Source of the DNA: Streptomyces rubrogriseus | GTDB taxonomy: Bacteria > Actinomycetota > Actinomycetes > Streptomycetales > Streptomycetaceae | DNA: 64,000 nt | NCBI RefSeq assembly: GCF_027947575.1 | Contig: NZ_CP116256.1 | Span: 6,634,001 to 6,698,000, forward strand | Direction: 5' to 3' | In this document: piece after piece, positions 53,082-64,000 of the stretch | Layout: the number at the start of each line of letters is the position of its first letter | Numbering within the stretch: position 1 is the stretch's first letter | The notes under the pieces: model-generated | The model's database searches: none | Told to the model about the DNA's origin: nothing | The model's input: the letters and a program-made list of their open reading frames with translations, nothing else | Made by a program: the position numbers and the translations under genes

Positions 53082-53699
53082 GTGCCGCACCGCAAGACCG
53101 CACTGCGCCTCGCCGCGCCCGTCGCCGTCCTCGCCCTGGCCCTCACCGCGTGCGGGGGCGGGGACGACGACTCCGGCGCCGACGCGAAGGGCGGGGCGAC
53201 CGCCGAGGCGACCACCCAGGCCTCGCCGTCGCCCTCCCGGCCCGCCTCGGGCGGCGACATGGCGCAGGGCGAGAGCGCCAGCGGGAAGGTGGCGGAGGAC
53301 CCCGGCGAGGTCACCTACGACGTCCTGGCGCAGAAGGTCGAGGTGGGCACCGAGGCGGAGGCCGCGAAGGCGGTGGCGGACGCCGCGGACGCCAAGGGCA
53401 AGGTGCTGGCCACCGCGCACATCAAGTACACGCACAAGGGCGGACCCGCCCTGACCGAGGGCTCCGACGTGCACGACGGCACCACGGTCTTCGCGGACGG
53501 GCAGCGCGGCGGCGTCCTCATCGGCGCCGCCGAGGACGCGCCGGGCTGCGAGGACCCGTACGACGTCGAGAGCTGGAAGCAGGGCGAGAGCCATGTCTTC
53601 TGCGAGACCTACGTGATCCCCGCGGGCGCCACCAGCGTCGAGGTCCACTGGTCGGAGGAGGACGGCGAGCCCTACGTCTGGAAGTTCCCGCAGAAGTAG
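53082..53699 (+). CDS. Secreted lipoprotein of unknown function
   Basis: The 205-residue protein has a lipoprotein signal ending in LTAC (Cys24), a Gly/Asp and Pro/Ser-rich linker (25-65) and a C-terminal domain with KYTHKGGPAL and two Cys in CEDPYD and VFCETY that could pair. It would be anchored on the outer face of the membrane. The family is not recognised; a beta-sandwich domain of the DUF4352 type is possible. GTG 53082 follows AGGAG. It converges with ftsH with only a 19-nt gap. Confidence 0.75.
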   Translation: MPHRKTALRLAAPVAVLALALTACGGGDDDSGADAKGGATAEATTQASPSPSRPASGGDMAQGESASGKVAEDPGEVTYDVLAQKVEVGTEAEAAKAVADAADAKGKVLATAHIKYTHKGGPALTEGSDVHDGTTVFADGQRGGVLIGAAEDAPGCEDPYDVESWKQGESHVFCETYVIPAGATSVEVHWSEEDGEPYVWKFPQK

Positions 53700-53718
53700 A
53701 CAGCCCCGCCAGGGGTGC

Positions 53719-55665
53719 TCACGCCTCCGGGTCGTCCTTCGTCAGCCGGGTGATCCCGGCGATGCGGTACGCCTCCGCCTCGTCCAGCGTCTCGCTCGCC
53801 AGCAGCGACTCGGCGAGCGCGTCCAGCTGTCCCCGGTGGTCGCGCAGCTTGCGCACGGCCTCCTCGTAGCAGGAGTCCACGACCCGCCGCATCTCCCCGT
53901 CGATCGCGTCCAGCGTCTGGGGTGCGGCGGCGAGGCCGTACGCCTGCTGGGCGTCGCCGGGCAGGGCGGAGAGCCTGCCGACCCGCTCGCTCATGCCCCA
54001 CCGCGCGACCATCCCGCGGGCGATGTTGGTGACCTGTTCGAGGTCGCTCTCCGAACCGGTCGTGATCACCCCGTACACGACGTGCTCGGCCGCCATGCCG
54101 CCGAGCGCCCCGATGATCCGCCCGCGCAGGTACTCCTCCGTGTACGCGTACTTGTCCGCGTCCGGCGTCGACAGCGTCACCCCGAGCGCCCGGCCGCGCG
54201 GCACGATCGTGATCTTGCGGACGGGGTCGGCGCCCGGCTGCAACATGCCCAGCAGGGCGTGACCGCTTTCGTGGTAGGCGGTGCGCCGGCGCTCCTCCTC
54301 GGGCATCACCAGCGGGCGCTCGGCCCCCAGCTGGACCTTCTCCAGCGCCTCGGAGAGGTTCGCCTGCGTCACCCGCTCCTGCTTCCGCTTCACCGCGAGC
54401 AACGCCGCCTCGTTGGCGAGGTTGGCGAGCTCGGCGCCGGTCATGCCCGGCGTCGTACGGGCCACCTGGGCGAGGTCGACGTCCGGGGCGAGCGGGATCT
54501 CACGGGTGTGGATCTCCAGGATCGCCTCCCGGCCACCGCGGTCCGGCGGCGAGACGCTGACCACCCGGTCGAAGCGGCCGGGCCGGGTCAGGGCCGCGTC
54601 CAGGATGTCCGCGCGGTTGGTGGCCGCGATGACGATCACGCCCTCCGAACCGGAGAAGCCGTCCATCTCGGTGAGGATCTGGTTCAGGGTCTGCTCGCGC
54701 TCGTCGTGGCCGCCCATGCCGGAGCCGCCGCCGCGGGCGCGGCCGATGGTGTCGATCTCGTCGATGAAGATGATCGACGGCGCCACCTTGCGCGCCTCCG
54801 CGAACAGCTCCCGCACCCGGGAGGCGCCCACGCCCACGATCATCTCGATGAACTCGGACGCCGACGCGGAGAAGAACGGCACCCCCGCCTCGCCGGCCAC
54901 CGCGCGCGCGAGGAGCGTCTTTCCGGTACCGGGCGGGCCGGTCAGCAGCACGCCCCGGGGCATCTTGGCGCCCATGCGGCGATAGGCGTCCGGGTTCTTC
55001 AGGAAGTCGACGACGTCACTCAGCTCGCCCTCCACCTCGTCGATCCCCGCGACGTCGGCGAAGGTGGTGCGCGGCTTCCCGGCCTCCAGCTCGACCGGCT
55101 TCGGCGGCGCCTTGCGGCCCAGCATCCCGCCCGCCCCGCCGCCCAGGGCACCCCGCATGCGCCGGGCGATGAAGATCCACAGCACCACCAGGATCAGCAT
55201 CGGGGCCAGCGCGATCAGCAGGTTGGCCAGGAAGCTGCGGTGCTGCACGACGGGCTCGGCGGTGACCGTGACCTTGTTCTTCGTCAGCTCGGCCCAGAGC
55301 TGGTCGTCCGCGAAGGTCGGCCGCTCGGTCGTGAACTTGGTGTACGTCCCGTCGCCCTCGGGATTGTCCCGGGCCTTCCTCAGCTGCCCCTGGATCGCGT
55401 CGCCCTTGGCGTAGATCTTGCTGACGTTGCCCTCGTCGACCTGCTTGCTGAACTCCGTGTAGGAGATGGTCGGCTCGTCGCCCTCGTTGAAGAAGGAGAG
55501 CACGAGGTTGGCGATGAGGTACACGATCAGCGCGGCCAGGATCAGGTTCCACCAGCCGCCGCGCATCCGCCGGCCACCGGGCGGCGGCTTGGGCGGCTCG
55601 TCGGGCGTGCCCTCGGTCCGCCAGGGCGGCTCCGGTGCCTTGCGCGGCGGGGACGGATTGGTCAT
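53719..55665 (-). CDS. ftsH: ATP-dependent zinc metalloprotease FtsH
   Basis: The 648-residue membrane-bound protease has a Pro-rich cytoplasmic N-terminus (1-35), two membrane segments (about 38-58 and 144-166) flanking an external domain, an AAA+ core with GPPGTGKT and IIFIDEID, SRH residues (TNRADILDAALTRPGRFDR) and the zinc motif HESGH. It degrades unstable membrane and cytosolic proteins. From memory, Streptomyces has a second ftsH elsewhere; this one lies beside ffh. Confidence 0.95.
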   Translation of the reverse strand: MTNPSPPRKAPEPPWRTEGTPDEPPKPPPGGRRMRGGWWNLILAALIVYLIANLVLSFFNEGDEPTISYTEFSKQVDEGNVSKIYAKGDAIQGQLRKARDNPEGDGTYTKFTTERPTFADDQLWAELTKNKVTVTAEPVVQHRSFLANLLIALAPMLILVVLWIFIARRMRGALGGGAGGMLGRKAPPKPVELEAGKPRTTFADVAGIDEVEGELSDVVDFLKNPDAYRRMGAKMPRGVLLTGPPGTGKTLLARAVAGEAGVPFFSASASEFIEMIVGVGASRVRELFAEARKVAPSIIFIDEIDTIGRARGGGSGMGGHDEREQTLNQILTEMDGFSGSEGVIVIAATNRADILDAALTRPGRFDRVVSVSPPDRGGREAILEIHTREIPLAPDVDLAQVARTTPGMTGAELANLANEAALLAVKRKQERVTQANLSEALEKVQLGAERPLVMPEEERRRTAYHESGHALLGMLQPGADPVRKITIVPRGRALGVTLSTPDADKYAYTEEYLRGRIIGALGGMAAEHVVYGVITTGSESDLEQVTNIARGMVARWGMSERVGRLSALPGDAQQAYGLAAAPQTLDAIDGEMRRVVDSCYEEAVRKLRDHRGQLDALAESLLASETLDEAEAYRIAGITRLTKDDPEA

Positions 55666-55721
55666 ATCCGGACGCTACGACAGGAAAGCCGCGCGGGCAT
55701 GTGGGTGTACCGGATGTACGA

Positions 55722-55758
55722 CGCCGGGGCACCCCCTGCGAAAGGAGACGCCCCGGCG
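55722..55758 (-). terminator. Hairpin between ffh and ftsH
   Basis: CGCCGGGGC (55722-55730) and GCCCCGGCG (55750-55758) form a 9-bp stem with a 19-nt loop, 27 nt past the ffh stop. Confidence 0.65.
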
Positions 55759-55784
55759 ACGCACTACGCCCGGACGGGCGGCGG

Positions 55785-57335
55785 TCAGCCCATGAACTTC
55801 TTGAACTCGTCCGGCAGCTCGAAGTCCTGCCCGCCCTGCTGCGGCAGCCCCAGCGCGCCCCCGCTCTGCGCGGCGGCGGCGCGACGGGCGGCCTCCTCCT
55901 GCTCCTGCTGCTTGCGCTTCATCGGGTTGCCCGAGCGCTGCTTGCCCTTGGCCTTCTTCTGCTGCTTCTTCTGCCGGCCGGGGCCGCCACCCATGCCGGG
56001 CATCCCCGGCATCCCGGGCATGCCGCCGCCCTGGGCCATGCGGGACATCATCTTGCGGGCCTCGAAGAACCGCTCGACCAGGTTCTTCACGGCGCTGACC
56101 TCGACGCCGGAGCCCTTGGCGATACGGGCCCGGCGCGAGCCGTTGATGATCGTCGGTTCCTGGCGCTCGGCCGGGGTCATCGACTTGATGATGGCGGCCG
56201 TGCGGTCGACGTCGCGCTCGTCGAGGTTGTTGATCTGGTCCTTCATCTGGCCCATGCCGGGCAGCATGCCGAGCAGCTTGCTGATGCTGCCCATCTTCCG
56301 GACCTGCTCCATCTGGGCCAGGAAGTCGTCCAGGGTGAAGTCCTGGCCCTTCTTGGACGCCAGCTTGGAGGCCATCTTCTCGGCCTCTTCCTGGCTGAAC
56401 GTCTTCTCCGCCTGCTCGATCAGGGTGAGCAGGTCACCCATGTCGAGGATGCGGGAGGCCATCCGGTCCGGGTGGAAGGCGTCGAAGTCGTCGAGCTTCT
56501 CGCCGTTCGAGGCGAACATGATCGGCTTGCCGGTCACCGAGGCGATCGACAGGGCCGCACCACCGCGGGCGTCGCCGTCGAGCTTGGAGAGCACCACGCC
56601 GTCGAAGCCGACGCCGTCGCGGAAGGCCTCGGCGGTGTTGACCGCGTCCTGACCGATCATCGCGTCGACGACGAAGAGGATCTCGTCCGGCGAGACCGCG
56701 TCCCGGATGTCCGCGGCCTGCTGCATCAGCTCCTGGTCGATGCCCAGGCGGCCGGCGGTGTCGACGATGACCAGGTCGTGGACCTTGGCCTTGGCGAACT
56801 CGATGGAGTCCTTTGCGACCTTGACCGGGTCGCCCACGCCGTTGCCCGGCTCGGGGGCGTAGACCGCGACACCGGCGCGCTCGGCGACGACGCTCAGCTG
56901 GTTGACGGCGTTGGGGCGCTGGAGGTCGCAGGCCACGAGCAGCGGGGAGTGGCCCTGCTCCTTGAGCCAGTGGCCGAGCTTGCCCGCGAGGGTGGTCTTA
57001 CCGGCACCCTGGAGACCGGCCAGCATGATCACGGTCGGCGGCTGCTTGGCGAAGCGCAGGCGGCGGGTCTCGCCGCCCAGGATGCCCACCAGCTCCTCAT
57101 TGACGATCTTGAGGACCTGCTGGGCGGGATTGAGCGCCTTGGAGACCTCGGCGCCCAGGGAGCGCTCCTTGACCTTCTTGATGAAGGCGCGCACGACGGG
57201 CAGCGCCACGTCGGCCTCGAGGAGCGCGATGCGGATCTCGCGGGCCGTGGCGTCGATGTCCGCCTCGGTCAGCCTGCCTTTGCCCCGGAGGGATTTAAAG
57301 GTGGCTGACAGGCGGTCGGAGAGAGTATCGAACAC
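55785..57335 (-). CDS. ffh: Signal recognition particle protein Ffh
   Basis: The 516-residue protein has an N domain, the NG GTPase (G1 GLQGAGKT 107-114, then VDTAGR and SKLDGDARGG), and an M domain with GMPGMPGMPGM-rich methionine bristles and a Lys/Gln-rich tail. With 4.5S RNA it targets nascent membrane proteins. The GTG at 57335 has GAGGACC upstream. The 4.5S RNA gene is not in the window. Confidence 0.96.
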   Translation of the reverse strand: MFDTLSDRLSATFKSLRGKGRLTEADIDATAREIRIALLEADVALPVVRAFIKKVKERSLGAEVSKALNPAQQVLKIVNEELVGILGGETRRLRFAKQPPTVIMLAGLQGAGKTTLAGKLGHWLKEQGHSPLLVACDLQRPNAVNQLSVVAERAGVAVYAPEPGNGVGDPVKVAKDSIEFAKAKVHDLVIVDTAGRLGIDQELMQQAADIRDAVSPDEILFVVDAMIGQDAVNTAEAFRDGVGFDGVVLSKLDGDARGGAALSIASVTGKPIMFASNGEKLDDFDAFHPDRMASRILDMGDLLTLIEQAEKTFSQEEAEKMASKLASKKGQDFTLDDFLAQMEQVRKMGSISKLLGMLPGMGQMKDQINNLDERDVDRTAAIIKSMTPAERQEPTIINGSRRARIAKGSGVEVSAVKNLVERFFEARKMMSRMAQGGGMPGMPGMPGMGGGPGRQKKQQKKAKGKQRSGNPMKRKQQEQEEAARRAAAAQSGGALGLPQQGGQDFELPDEFKKFMG

Positions 57336-57433
57336 GGCGGCGTAGGTCCTCGCGTCGGCGTTGGTGTGGGTCGCCCTCAAGGGTATCCGGCCCGGCAGGC
57401 AAAGTGTCCCTGCCCGCCGCAGAGAGCGGACGG

Positions 57434-59911
57434 TCACCCCCGCAGCGACTCCTCCAGCTCCCGGGCCAGCGACGCCGCCTCGTCCCCGGGCAACGGCACC
57501 CCCTCGCCCCGCGTCACATAGAACGCGTCCACCGCGTTCGCCCCCAGCGTCGACACGTGCGCGCTCCGTACCCGCACCCCCGCCGCCTCGAGTGCCCGCC
57601 CGAGCCGGAACAGCAGCCCCGGCGCGTCCTGGGCGCGGACCTCGATCACCGTGGCCAGCCGGGACGCGGCCGGGGCGACGGTGACGCGGGGCGGGGGCGG
57701 CTCCACGCCCCGGCGCCGGGGGTGGGCGGCGTCCCGTTCGGCGAGCCGTGCGGCGATGTCCAGGGTGCCGTCCAGGGCCCTGACCAGGTCGGCGCGGAGC
57801 CGGGCGGCCTGGGGCAGGGAGCCGTACTGGGCGGCGACCCGCCAGTCGAGGAGCAGGACGGAGCCCTCGACGCCGTCCGGCAGCGGCACGGACCGCAGCT
57901 CGGCGGTGCGGACGGTCAGCCGGTGCATGGCCAGGACGCCCGCCACGGCGGGGAGCACGCCCGCCTGGTCGGGCACGGCGATCAGCAGCTCCACGCCGAG
58001 GGGCTCGGGACCGTCGGCCGAGGAGGAAGGGGAGGGAGCCGGGGCGGACTCGGCGGGCGGCTCCGTCTGGGCCCGCAGCGCCAGTACCGGACCGCCGGTA
58101 CGGAAGGCCTCGACCGCGAGCCGCTCCTGTTCGGCGGTGGGCGCGGCGGTCTCGGCCTCGGGCTGCGGCTCCCCGGCCAGCACTCCGGAGACCCGTTTCA
58201 CCAGGTCGGCGACGAGGGAGCCGCGCCAGGACGACCAGGCGGCCGGCCCGGTGGCCAGCGCGTCCGCCTCGGTCAGCGCGTGCAGCAGCTCCAGCGTGTG
58301 CTCGGTGCCGACCGCCTGCGCGACCGCGCGCACGGTGGCCGGGTCGTCCAGGTCGCGCCGGGTGGCGGTCTCCACGAGCAGCAGGTGATGGCGTACGAGG
58401 GTGGCCAGGACGGCCGTGTCCGCGCCGTCGAAGCCGATGCGGGCGGCGACGTCCCGGGCGATGGTCTCGCCGGCCACGGAGTGGTCGCCGGGCCAGCCCT
58501 TGCCGATGTCGTGCAGCAGCGCGGCGACCAGGAGCAGGTCGGGGCGGTGCACCCGGCGGGTGAACCCGGCGGCGCGGACGGCGGTCTCGATCAGGTGCCG
58601 GTCCACGGTCCACAGGTGCACGGCATTGCGCTGCGGGCGGCAGCGGACCCGCTCCCAGTCGGGCAGCAGCCGGGTGACCAGTCCCTCGGCCTCCAGCGCC
58701 TCCCAGACCTGCACCGTGGGGCGGCCCGAGCCCAGCAGGGTCACCAACTGCTCACGCGCCTCAGCGGGCCAGGGCGTGGGCAGGGGGCGCGCGGTGGCCG
58801 CCAGGCGCCGTACGGCGTGCCGGGAGAGCGGGAGTCCGGCCTGCGCGGCGGCGGCCGCGGCACGCAGCGGGAGTACGGGGTCGCGTTCGGGGCGCGCGGT
58901 GCGGGCGAGCACCGCCTCGCCGTCCTGCTCCACGACACCCTCGGCGAGCGGGGAGCGCTCGCCGACCGGTTTCCCGCCGTTCCTTCCGTTCATCATGGCG
59001 CGCAGCCGTGGCCGTACGGACCGCGAGCGGAGCACGCGGCCCACCTCGCGCCAGGTGACGTCGCCCGCGTAGGAGATGACGCGGGCCGCCTCGTACACCT
59101 GTCGCAGCAGCGCGTCGGCGTCCAGCAGGCCCAGCTCGGCCGCCACCTGGTCCTGTTCCTGCAGGGCCAGCCGGTCGGTCGCCCGGCCCGTCGCCAGGTG
59201 GAGGGCGTCGCGCACGTCGAGCAGGCGCCGCCCGGCCTCGGCGAGTCCCTCGCGCGGGGCGTCGGCGAGCCAGGAGGCGGCGACGGCACGCAGCGCGGTG
59301 GCGTCGCGCAGGCCGCCCCGGGCCTCCTTGAGGTCGGGTTCGAGCAGGAACTGCAGCTCGCCCTGGCGTTCGGCGCGCTCGGCGCACAGGTCGCGGAGTT
59401 CGGGGAGGCGCTTGGGGGCCTGGTTGCGCCAGTCGGCGAGGACGGCGGTGCGCAGCGAGGCGGTCAGGCCGAGGTCTCCGGCCAGGTGGCGGGCGTCCAG
59501 GAGACCGAGGTGGACCTTGAGGTCCTCGCCCGCCGTCTTCCGGGCCTGTTGCGGGGTGCGTACGGAGTGGTCGAGGTCGATGCCGAGGTCCCACACCGGG
59601 TACCAGAGGCGGTCGGCTAGTGCGGCGACGGCCTTGTCGTCCCGGCCGTCGTGCAGCAGGAGCAGGTCCAGGTCGCTGCGCGGGGACAGCTCGCCGCGCC
59701 CGTAGCCGCCGACCGCGACGAGCGAGACCCCGGTGTGTCCCTCGGTGGCCGCGCCGAAGAGGCCCGCCAGCCAGTCGTCCGTCAGTTCGGCGAGCGCCCT
59801 GCGGCGCGGCGGCCCGGACCGCGCCCCCTCGGTGAGGAGGCGCAGCCGGGCCGCCGCGTAGCCGCCGGGTCCCGAGTCCTCTGCTTCGTCCGTCACGCCC
59901 GTACTCGTCAC
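57434..59911 (-). CDS. glnD: GlnD, PII uridylyltransferase/adenylyltransferase family
   Basis: The 825-residue enzyme has the nucleotidyltransferase core (GGYGRGELSPRSDLD, Asp80 and Asp82), a GlnD-type linker, an HD domain (LLHDIGKGWPGDHS) and two C-terminal ACT domains that sense glutamine. In Streptomyces GlnD adenylylates rather than uridylylates GlnK. It starts 49 nt downstream of glnK on the same strand and completes the amtB-glnK-glnD operon. GTG 59911 follows GGGAG. Confidence 0.94.
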   Translation of the reverse strand: MTSTGVTDEAEDSGPGGYAAARLRLLTEGARSGPPRRRALAELTDDWLAGLFGAATEGHTGVSLVAVGGYGRGELSPRSDLDLLLLHDGRDDKAVAALADRLWYPVWDLGIDLDHSVRTPQQARKTAGEDLKVHLGLLDARHLAGDLGLTASLRTAVLADWRNQAPKRLPELRDLCAERAERQGELQFLLEPDLKEARGGLRDATALRAVAASWLADAPREGLAEAGRRLLDVRDALHLATGRATDRLALQEQDQVAAELGLLDADALLRQVYEAARVISYAGDVTWREVGRVLRSRSVRPRLRAMMNGRNGGKPVGERSPLAEGVVEQDGEAVLARTARPERDPVLPLRAAAAAAQAGLPLSRHAVRRLAATARPLPTPWPAEAREQLVTLLGSGRPTVQVWEALEAEGLVTRLLPDWERVRCRPQRNAVHLWTVDRHLIETAVRAAGFTRRVHRPDLLLVAALLHDIGKGWPGDHSVAGETIARDVAARIGFDGADTAVLATLVRHHLLLVETATRRDLDDPATVRAVAQAVGTEHTLELLHALTEADALATGPAAWSSWRGSLVADLVKRVSGVLAGEPQPEAETAAPTAEQERLAVEAFRTGGPVLALRAQTEPPAESAPAPSPSSSADGPEPLGVELLIAVPDQAGVLPAVAGVLAMHRLTVRTAELRSVPLPDGVEGSVLLLDWRVAAQYGSLPQAARLRADLVRALDGTLDIAARLAERDAAHPRRRGVEPPPPRVTVAPAASRLATVIEVRAQDAPGLLFRLGRALEAAGVRVRSAHVSTLGANAVDAFYVTRGEGVPLPGDEAASLARELEESLRG

Positions 59912-59960
59912 CCGGCGACTCCCGTTCCGTTGTCGTGCCTCGGAGCTGGCCCAGAGCTGC

Positions 59961-61961
<2,001 letters not shown>

Positions 61962-63461
61962 TCAGACCGCTTCCGCGGTCTCCGGCAGCTCGACGGCGAG
62001 CCGTTCGGTGAGGTCGACGACCTCACCGAGGTCGCCGAAATCGCGTACGGCCGTGTCGACGGTCTTGCGGATGCGGGTGTTGACGCGTTCGGAGCGGACC
62101 TTCTTGGCGATGCCCATGGCCTCCATGGCCAGGACGGTGCTCTCCTCGGGTTCGCGGCGCAGCAGGTGCACGGTGGCCATGCCGATCAGGTTCAGCGCGT
62201 AGGAGCGCTGGTGCTCCTCGTCCTTGGCGAACAGCTCCACGGCCCGGCGCATCAGGGGGTCGGCGAGGGAGGCGTAGGCGGGGCTGCGGCCGGCCACGTA
62301 GGCGAGGTCGCGGAAGGAGTGGCTGTTCTCCCCGTACAGCTCGGCCTCGGAGAAGAAGCGGATCCAGTCGGGGTCCGGCTCGTCCCACTCGTCGGCCTCG
62401 GCGAAGATGTCCTCCGCCATGCGCACCGCGCGCTTGGTGCGGCCGGGCTGGCCCATGTTGGCGTAGGCGCGGGCCTCCATCGCGTACAGCATCGACTGGG
62501 TGCGGGGGCTGGCGCAGTCCCGGCTGCCGTACTGGGCGAGGTGGATCAGCTCCAGGGCGTCGTCGGGCCGGCCGAGGTGGATCATCTGGCGGCTCATGCT
62601 GGAGAGGATGTACGAGCCGAGCGGCCGGTCCCCGGCCTCCTTGGCGGCGTGCAGGGCGAGCACGAAGTACTTCTGCGCGGTGGGCTGGAGCCCCACGTCG
62701 TACGACATCCAGCCGGCCAGCTCGGCCAGCTCGGCGGCGACCTTGAAGAGCTTGGCGCGGGTGGTCTCGGTCTGCGGTTCCTGGAGCAGGTCGGTGACCT
62801 CGTGCAGCTGGCCGACCACGGCCTTGCGGCGCAGGCCGCCGCCGCACTGGGCGTCCCAGCGGCGGAACATCACGGCCGTGGACTCCAGCAGGTCGAGCTC
62901 CGGCCTGGACAGGCGGCCGCGCGCGCGGGAGGCGGGCGCGGCGGACTCGCGGTCGGCCGACGGGCCGGCGGAGGGTGTGGGGACGAGCCAGCGCTGCATG
63001 GGTTCGATGAGGGACGGGCCCGCGGAGAGGGCCAGCGAGCTCCCGAGGAAGCCGCGCCGCGCCAGCATGAGGTCGCTGCGCGAGAACTCGCTGAGCAGGG
63101 CCACGGTCTGCGGGCCCGTCCAGGGGAGGTCGACGCCGGTCGCGGAGGGCGTGGGGCGGGTGGATCGCAGGCCCAGGTCCTCGACGGAGACGACGACGCC
63201 GAACCGCTCGGAGAACAGCTCGGACAGGATCCGCGGGATCGGCTCGCGCGGGTTCTCCCCGTCGAGCCAGCGGCGCACGCGTGAGGTGTCGGTGGAGATG
63301 TGGTTGGCGCCCAACTGGCGGGCCCGGCGGTTGACCTGGCGGGCCAGCTCGCCCTTGGACCAGCCGCTGCGGGCGAACCAGGAGGTGAGCAGCTCGTTCG
63401 GGCGCTTGTCGGCGTGCGACGCGCTCCCCGCGCTCGTACCGCTTCCGCCGTTGCCACTCAC
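61962..63461 (-). CDS. nsdA: NsdA, negative regulator of differentiation and antibiotic production
   Basis: The 499-residue soluble protein matches NsdA of Streptomyces in length and order: an N-terminal helix-turn-helix-like region (about 20-75, with WSKGELARQVNRRARQLG and RVRRWLDGENPREPIP) and a long TPR-like helical part. In S. coelicolor NsdA represses sporulation and actinorhodin synthesis. GTG 63461 has GGGGG upstream and gives the usual length. A TPR-type regulator of unknown partner is a fair description. Confidence 0.9.
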   Translation of the reverse strand: MSGNGGSGTSAGSASHADKRPNELLTSWFARSGWSKGELARQVNRRARQLGANHISTDTSRVRRWLDGENPREPIPRILSELFSERFGVVVSVEDLGLRSTRPTPSATGVDLPWTGPQTVALLSEFSRSDLMLARRGFLGSSLALSAGPSLIEPMQRWLVPTPSAGPSADRESAAPASRARGRLSRPELDLLESTAVMFRRWDAQCGGGLRRKAVVGQLHEVTDLLQEPQTETTRAKLFKVAAELAELAGWMSYDVGLQPTAQKYFVLALHAAKEAGDRPLGSYILSSMSRQMIHLGRPDDALELIHLAQYGSRDCASPRTQSMLYAMEARAYANMGQPGRTKRAVRMAEDIFAEADEWDEPDPDWIRFFSEAELYGENSHSFRDLAYVAGRSPAYASLADPLMRRAVELFAKDEEHQRSYALNLIGMATVHLLRREPEESTVLAMEAMGIAKKVRSERVNTRIRKTVDTAVRDFGDLGEVVDLTERLAVELPETAEAV

Positions 63462-63907
63462 TGGAACGCCCCCATCCCTGAGACCACCTGTCGCCGAGTG
63501 CGCCAAGCCCTATCAGAATGCCGGTGGCCCGGGCCCTCCGTCCGGTGGTTGGCACCCTTCGAACGGAAAGCCGGGTTGCCTCCGGCATACCCACAAGTGC
63601 ATGTGCCCCAAGGCTCCATGCACACAAAGTAGTCCTACGATCACTCGTCCAGCCATGGCGATTGCGGAATCGCCACCATTCGCCACCCCTTCGAATGAAC
63701 TCGCGGTGGCCGGGACGCGATTCACTTGACATAGGCCAACCGGGAGTCGGTGCAACGGTGCACACCGGGGCGTGCGCCGTGGGACGCACCACCCCGGAGT
63801 GCCTCCGGACGCTGTCTGAACCGCGTCGGACTGGGGATTTGGAAGCAGAGAGTCACGTTTCACGTCCGCTGCGTAACCGCCGCTGCGTCGGACCCGTTGG
63901 AGGGGGC
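63462..63907. other. 446-nt divergent intergenic region
   Basis: It separates nsdA from a divergent gene at the window edge. TTGACA occurs at 63726-63731 on the plus strand without a convincing -10 at the right spacing; TACGAT at 63636-63641 lacks a -35. I see no gene or strong palindrome. Confidence 0.55.
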
Positions 63908-64000
63908 ATGGGCTTCACGATCGGCATCGGCAGCAGTCGGGGCTTGCGCGAGATCCGACCCGGCGCGCGTCGCCGCGGCCGCCCCTCGGAGTGCACCGTC
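63908..64000 (+). CDS. Unidentified gene, 5' end only
   Basis: An ATG at 63908 follows GGAGGGGG and opens a frame of 31 codons to the window edge: MGFTIGIGSSRGLREIRPG and a run of Arg residues ending PSECTV. Too little is present to assign a family. The strong ribosome binding site makes it a likely real gene. Confidence 0.6.
   Translation, partial: MGFTIGIGSSRGLREIRPGARRRGRPSECTV

Noticed and set aside
53836..56652. A 938-residue open frame on the plus strand
   Set aside because: It is antisense to ftsH and ffh, with His/Arg/Gly-rich translation and no motif.

Overview
This is a chromosomal window from a Streptomyces species, probably close to the S. coelicolor/S. lividans group. The GC content is very high, GTG starts are common, and the window carries whiG, nsdA, the four-gene sipWXYZ signal peptidase cluster, a LAxTG cell-wall protein and amtB-glnK-glnD. 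From memory, the gene order matches the S. coelicolor core from about SCO5671 down to SCO5581. That is recall, not a search.

Layout. 1-18.1 kb: two polyamine-type catabolic loci. The first (67-7298, minus strand) encodes an aldehyde dehydrogenase, a complete PotABCD transporter and an FAD oxidase. The second (13.2-18.1 kb) encodes a lone PotD-like lipoprotein, a second aldehyde dehydrogenase, an Lrp/AsnC regulator and a class III aminotransferase. Between them lie a NADAR protein, two DUF4190 membrane proteins, an adenosine-deaminase-family enzyme (possibly the menaquinone-pathway aminodeoxyfutalosine deaminase), a GDPD phosphodiesterase, a serine hydrolase and an HXXEE protein. 18.3-23.1 kb: an ABC exporter-like pair, a VOC protein, a LOG-family protein and an LAETG cell-wall protein. 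23.1-28.0 kb: a thiamine-type thiBPQ operon under a TPP riboswitch, followed closely by a maleylpyruvate-isomerase-like gene.

28.0-37.0 kb is the conserved translation/lipid block rpsB-tsf-pyrH-frr-cdsA-rlmN on the minus strand. It is interrupted between cdsA and rlmN by one plus-strand accessory gene for a 947-residue TIR/NB-ARC/TPR protein. This is the best candidate in the window for an immune-like system. 37.3-43.6 kb: an M23 peptidase, a TetR regulator, whiG, dprA (apparently frameshifted), comM, yraN and a DUF2469 gene. 43.6-50.5 kb: a NUDIX gene, sipZ, sipY, sipX, sipW, rplS, trmD, rimM, khpA and rpsP. sipX has no stop codon in its normal place.

50.8-64 kb: a SprT-like metalloprotein, a 671-nt stretch without a recognisable gene, a methyltransferase, a lipoprotein, an ftsH paralogue, ffh, then glnD, glnK and amtB with a good GlnR-type box upstream of amtB, nsdA, and the first 31 codons of an unidentified gene. 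I found no tRNA, rRNA, insertion sequence or CRISPR array. Several convergent gene pairs are separated by strong GC hairpins.

The two single-base anomalies (dprA and sipX) could be real mutations or assembly errors. The sequence alone cannot tell them apart.
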